Source: Breznakibacter sp047600785
GTDB taxonomy: Bacteria; Bacteroidota; Bacteroidia; Bacteroidales; Marinilabiliaceae
Reading direction: 5' to 3'
NCBI GenBank assembly: GCA_047600785.1
Contig: JASGKH010000001.1
Coordinates: forward strand, 372,001-436,000
DNA length: 64,000 bases
In this document: piece by piece, positions 63,954 through 64,000 of the stretch
Layout of the letters: each line of letters starts with the position of its first letter
Numbering within the stretch: the first letter of the stretch is position 1
The notes under the pieces: model-generated
Told to the model about the DNA's origin: nothing
The model's database searches: none
Seen by the model: only the letters and a program-made list of their open reading frames with translations
Position numbers and translations under genes: made by a program

Positions 63954-64000
63954 AAAACAACCATATAAAGAACCGGTTAATGGTCCTTGGCGCCGCAACG
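63950..64000 (+). CDS. Start of a truncated gene at the window edge
   Basis: An ATG overlaps the fkp stop (ATGA) and begins a basic then hydrophobic sequence (MKNNHIKNRLMVLGAAT), which looks like a signal peptide. The frame runs off the window. The product cannot be identified. Confidence 0.5.
   Translation, partial: MKNNHIKNRLMVLGAAT

Noticed and set aside
1..64000. CRISPR arrays, insertion sequences, prophage or integrase genes
   Set aside because: No regularly spaced repeats, transposase motifs or attachment-site duplications were seen anywhere in the window.

Overview
The window looks like a Bacteroidota chromosome, most likely order Bacteroidales. It has SusC/SusD pairs, promoters with the Bacteroidota -7 element (TAnnTTTG), DUF2723/GT117, DUF6427, HU-SPOR and bifunctional FKP genes, and few Shine-Dalgarno sequences. 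No IS element, prophage or CRISPR array was seen. The left 47 kb is devoted almost entirely to acquiring, reducing, storing and assimilating sulfur. The right 16 kb is ordinary housekeeping.

Layout. 1-3.3 kb: two Ser-type sulfatases. 4.1-7.6 kb (minus strand): a four-gene operon of an orphan ABC ATPase, a HypB/UreG-type GTPase, a NifS-type cysteine desulfurase and an Fe-S protein, probably for cofactor assembly. 8.0-17.9 kb: a sulfur-carrier route made of an E1-like adenylyltransferase, a siroheme reductase fused to TusA, cysteine synthase, a ThiS-DsrE2 fusion, TusA, a family 2B encapsulin shell, its cysteine desulfurase cargo with a 219-residue N-terminal extension, and a JAMM protease. 18.7-35.9 kb: two SusC/SusD systems with a TlpA-like lipoprotein, a trans-sulfuration PLP enzyme, a DUF6250 lipoprotein and an exo-rhamnogalacturonan-lyase-like protein. 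36.3-46.4 kb: O-acetylhomoserine sulfhydrylase, two RBBP9-type hydrolases, a second cysteine synthase, an N-acyltransferase, an anion porin and a PstSCAB-like transporter with an altered ligand pocket. 46.5-48.4 kb: Rrf2, Crp/Fnr and LuxR-type regulators. 48.5-64 kb: tRNA-Gln, GT117, polysaccharide deacetylase, purD, DUF6427, HU-SPOR, metG, LD-carboxypeptidase, YraN, MmcQ, DUF502 and fkp.

The strongest unexplained signal is a shared promoter design. Nine intergenic sites carry ATACC-N8-GGTAT or close variants, usually with an extra GGTAT half-site five bases upstream. In eight of them the last half-site begins exactly 27 nt before a Bacteroidota -7 element; in the ninth the distance is 26 nt. 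They precede the carrier operon, both cysteine synthases, both susC genes, the sulfhydrylase, the hydrolases, the porin/Pst operon and a candidate small RNA. I infer a sulfur-limitation regulon that includes glycan-uptake loci, so the sulfatases and SusCD systems may serve sulfur scavenging as well as carbon supply. The regulator is not identified.

Two genes are broken as read: the second susD (single frameshift near 31,850) and fkp (in-frame TGA at 61,326). Resequencing would show whether these are real or errors. All family assignments come from reading the sequence; no database search was run.
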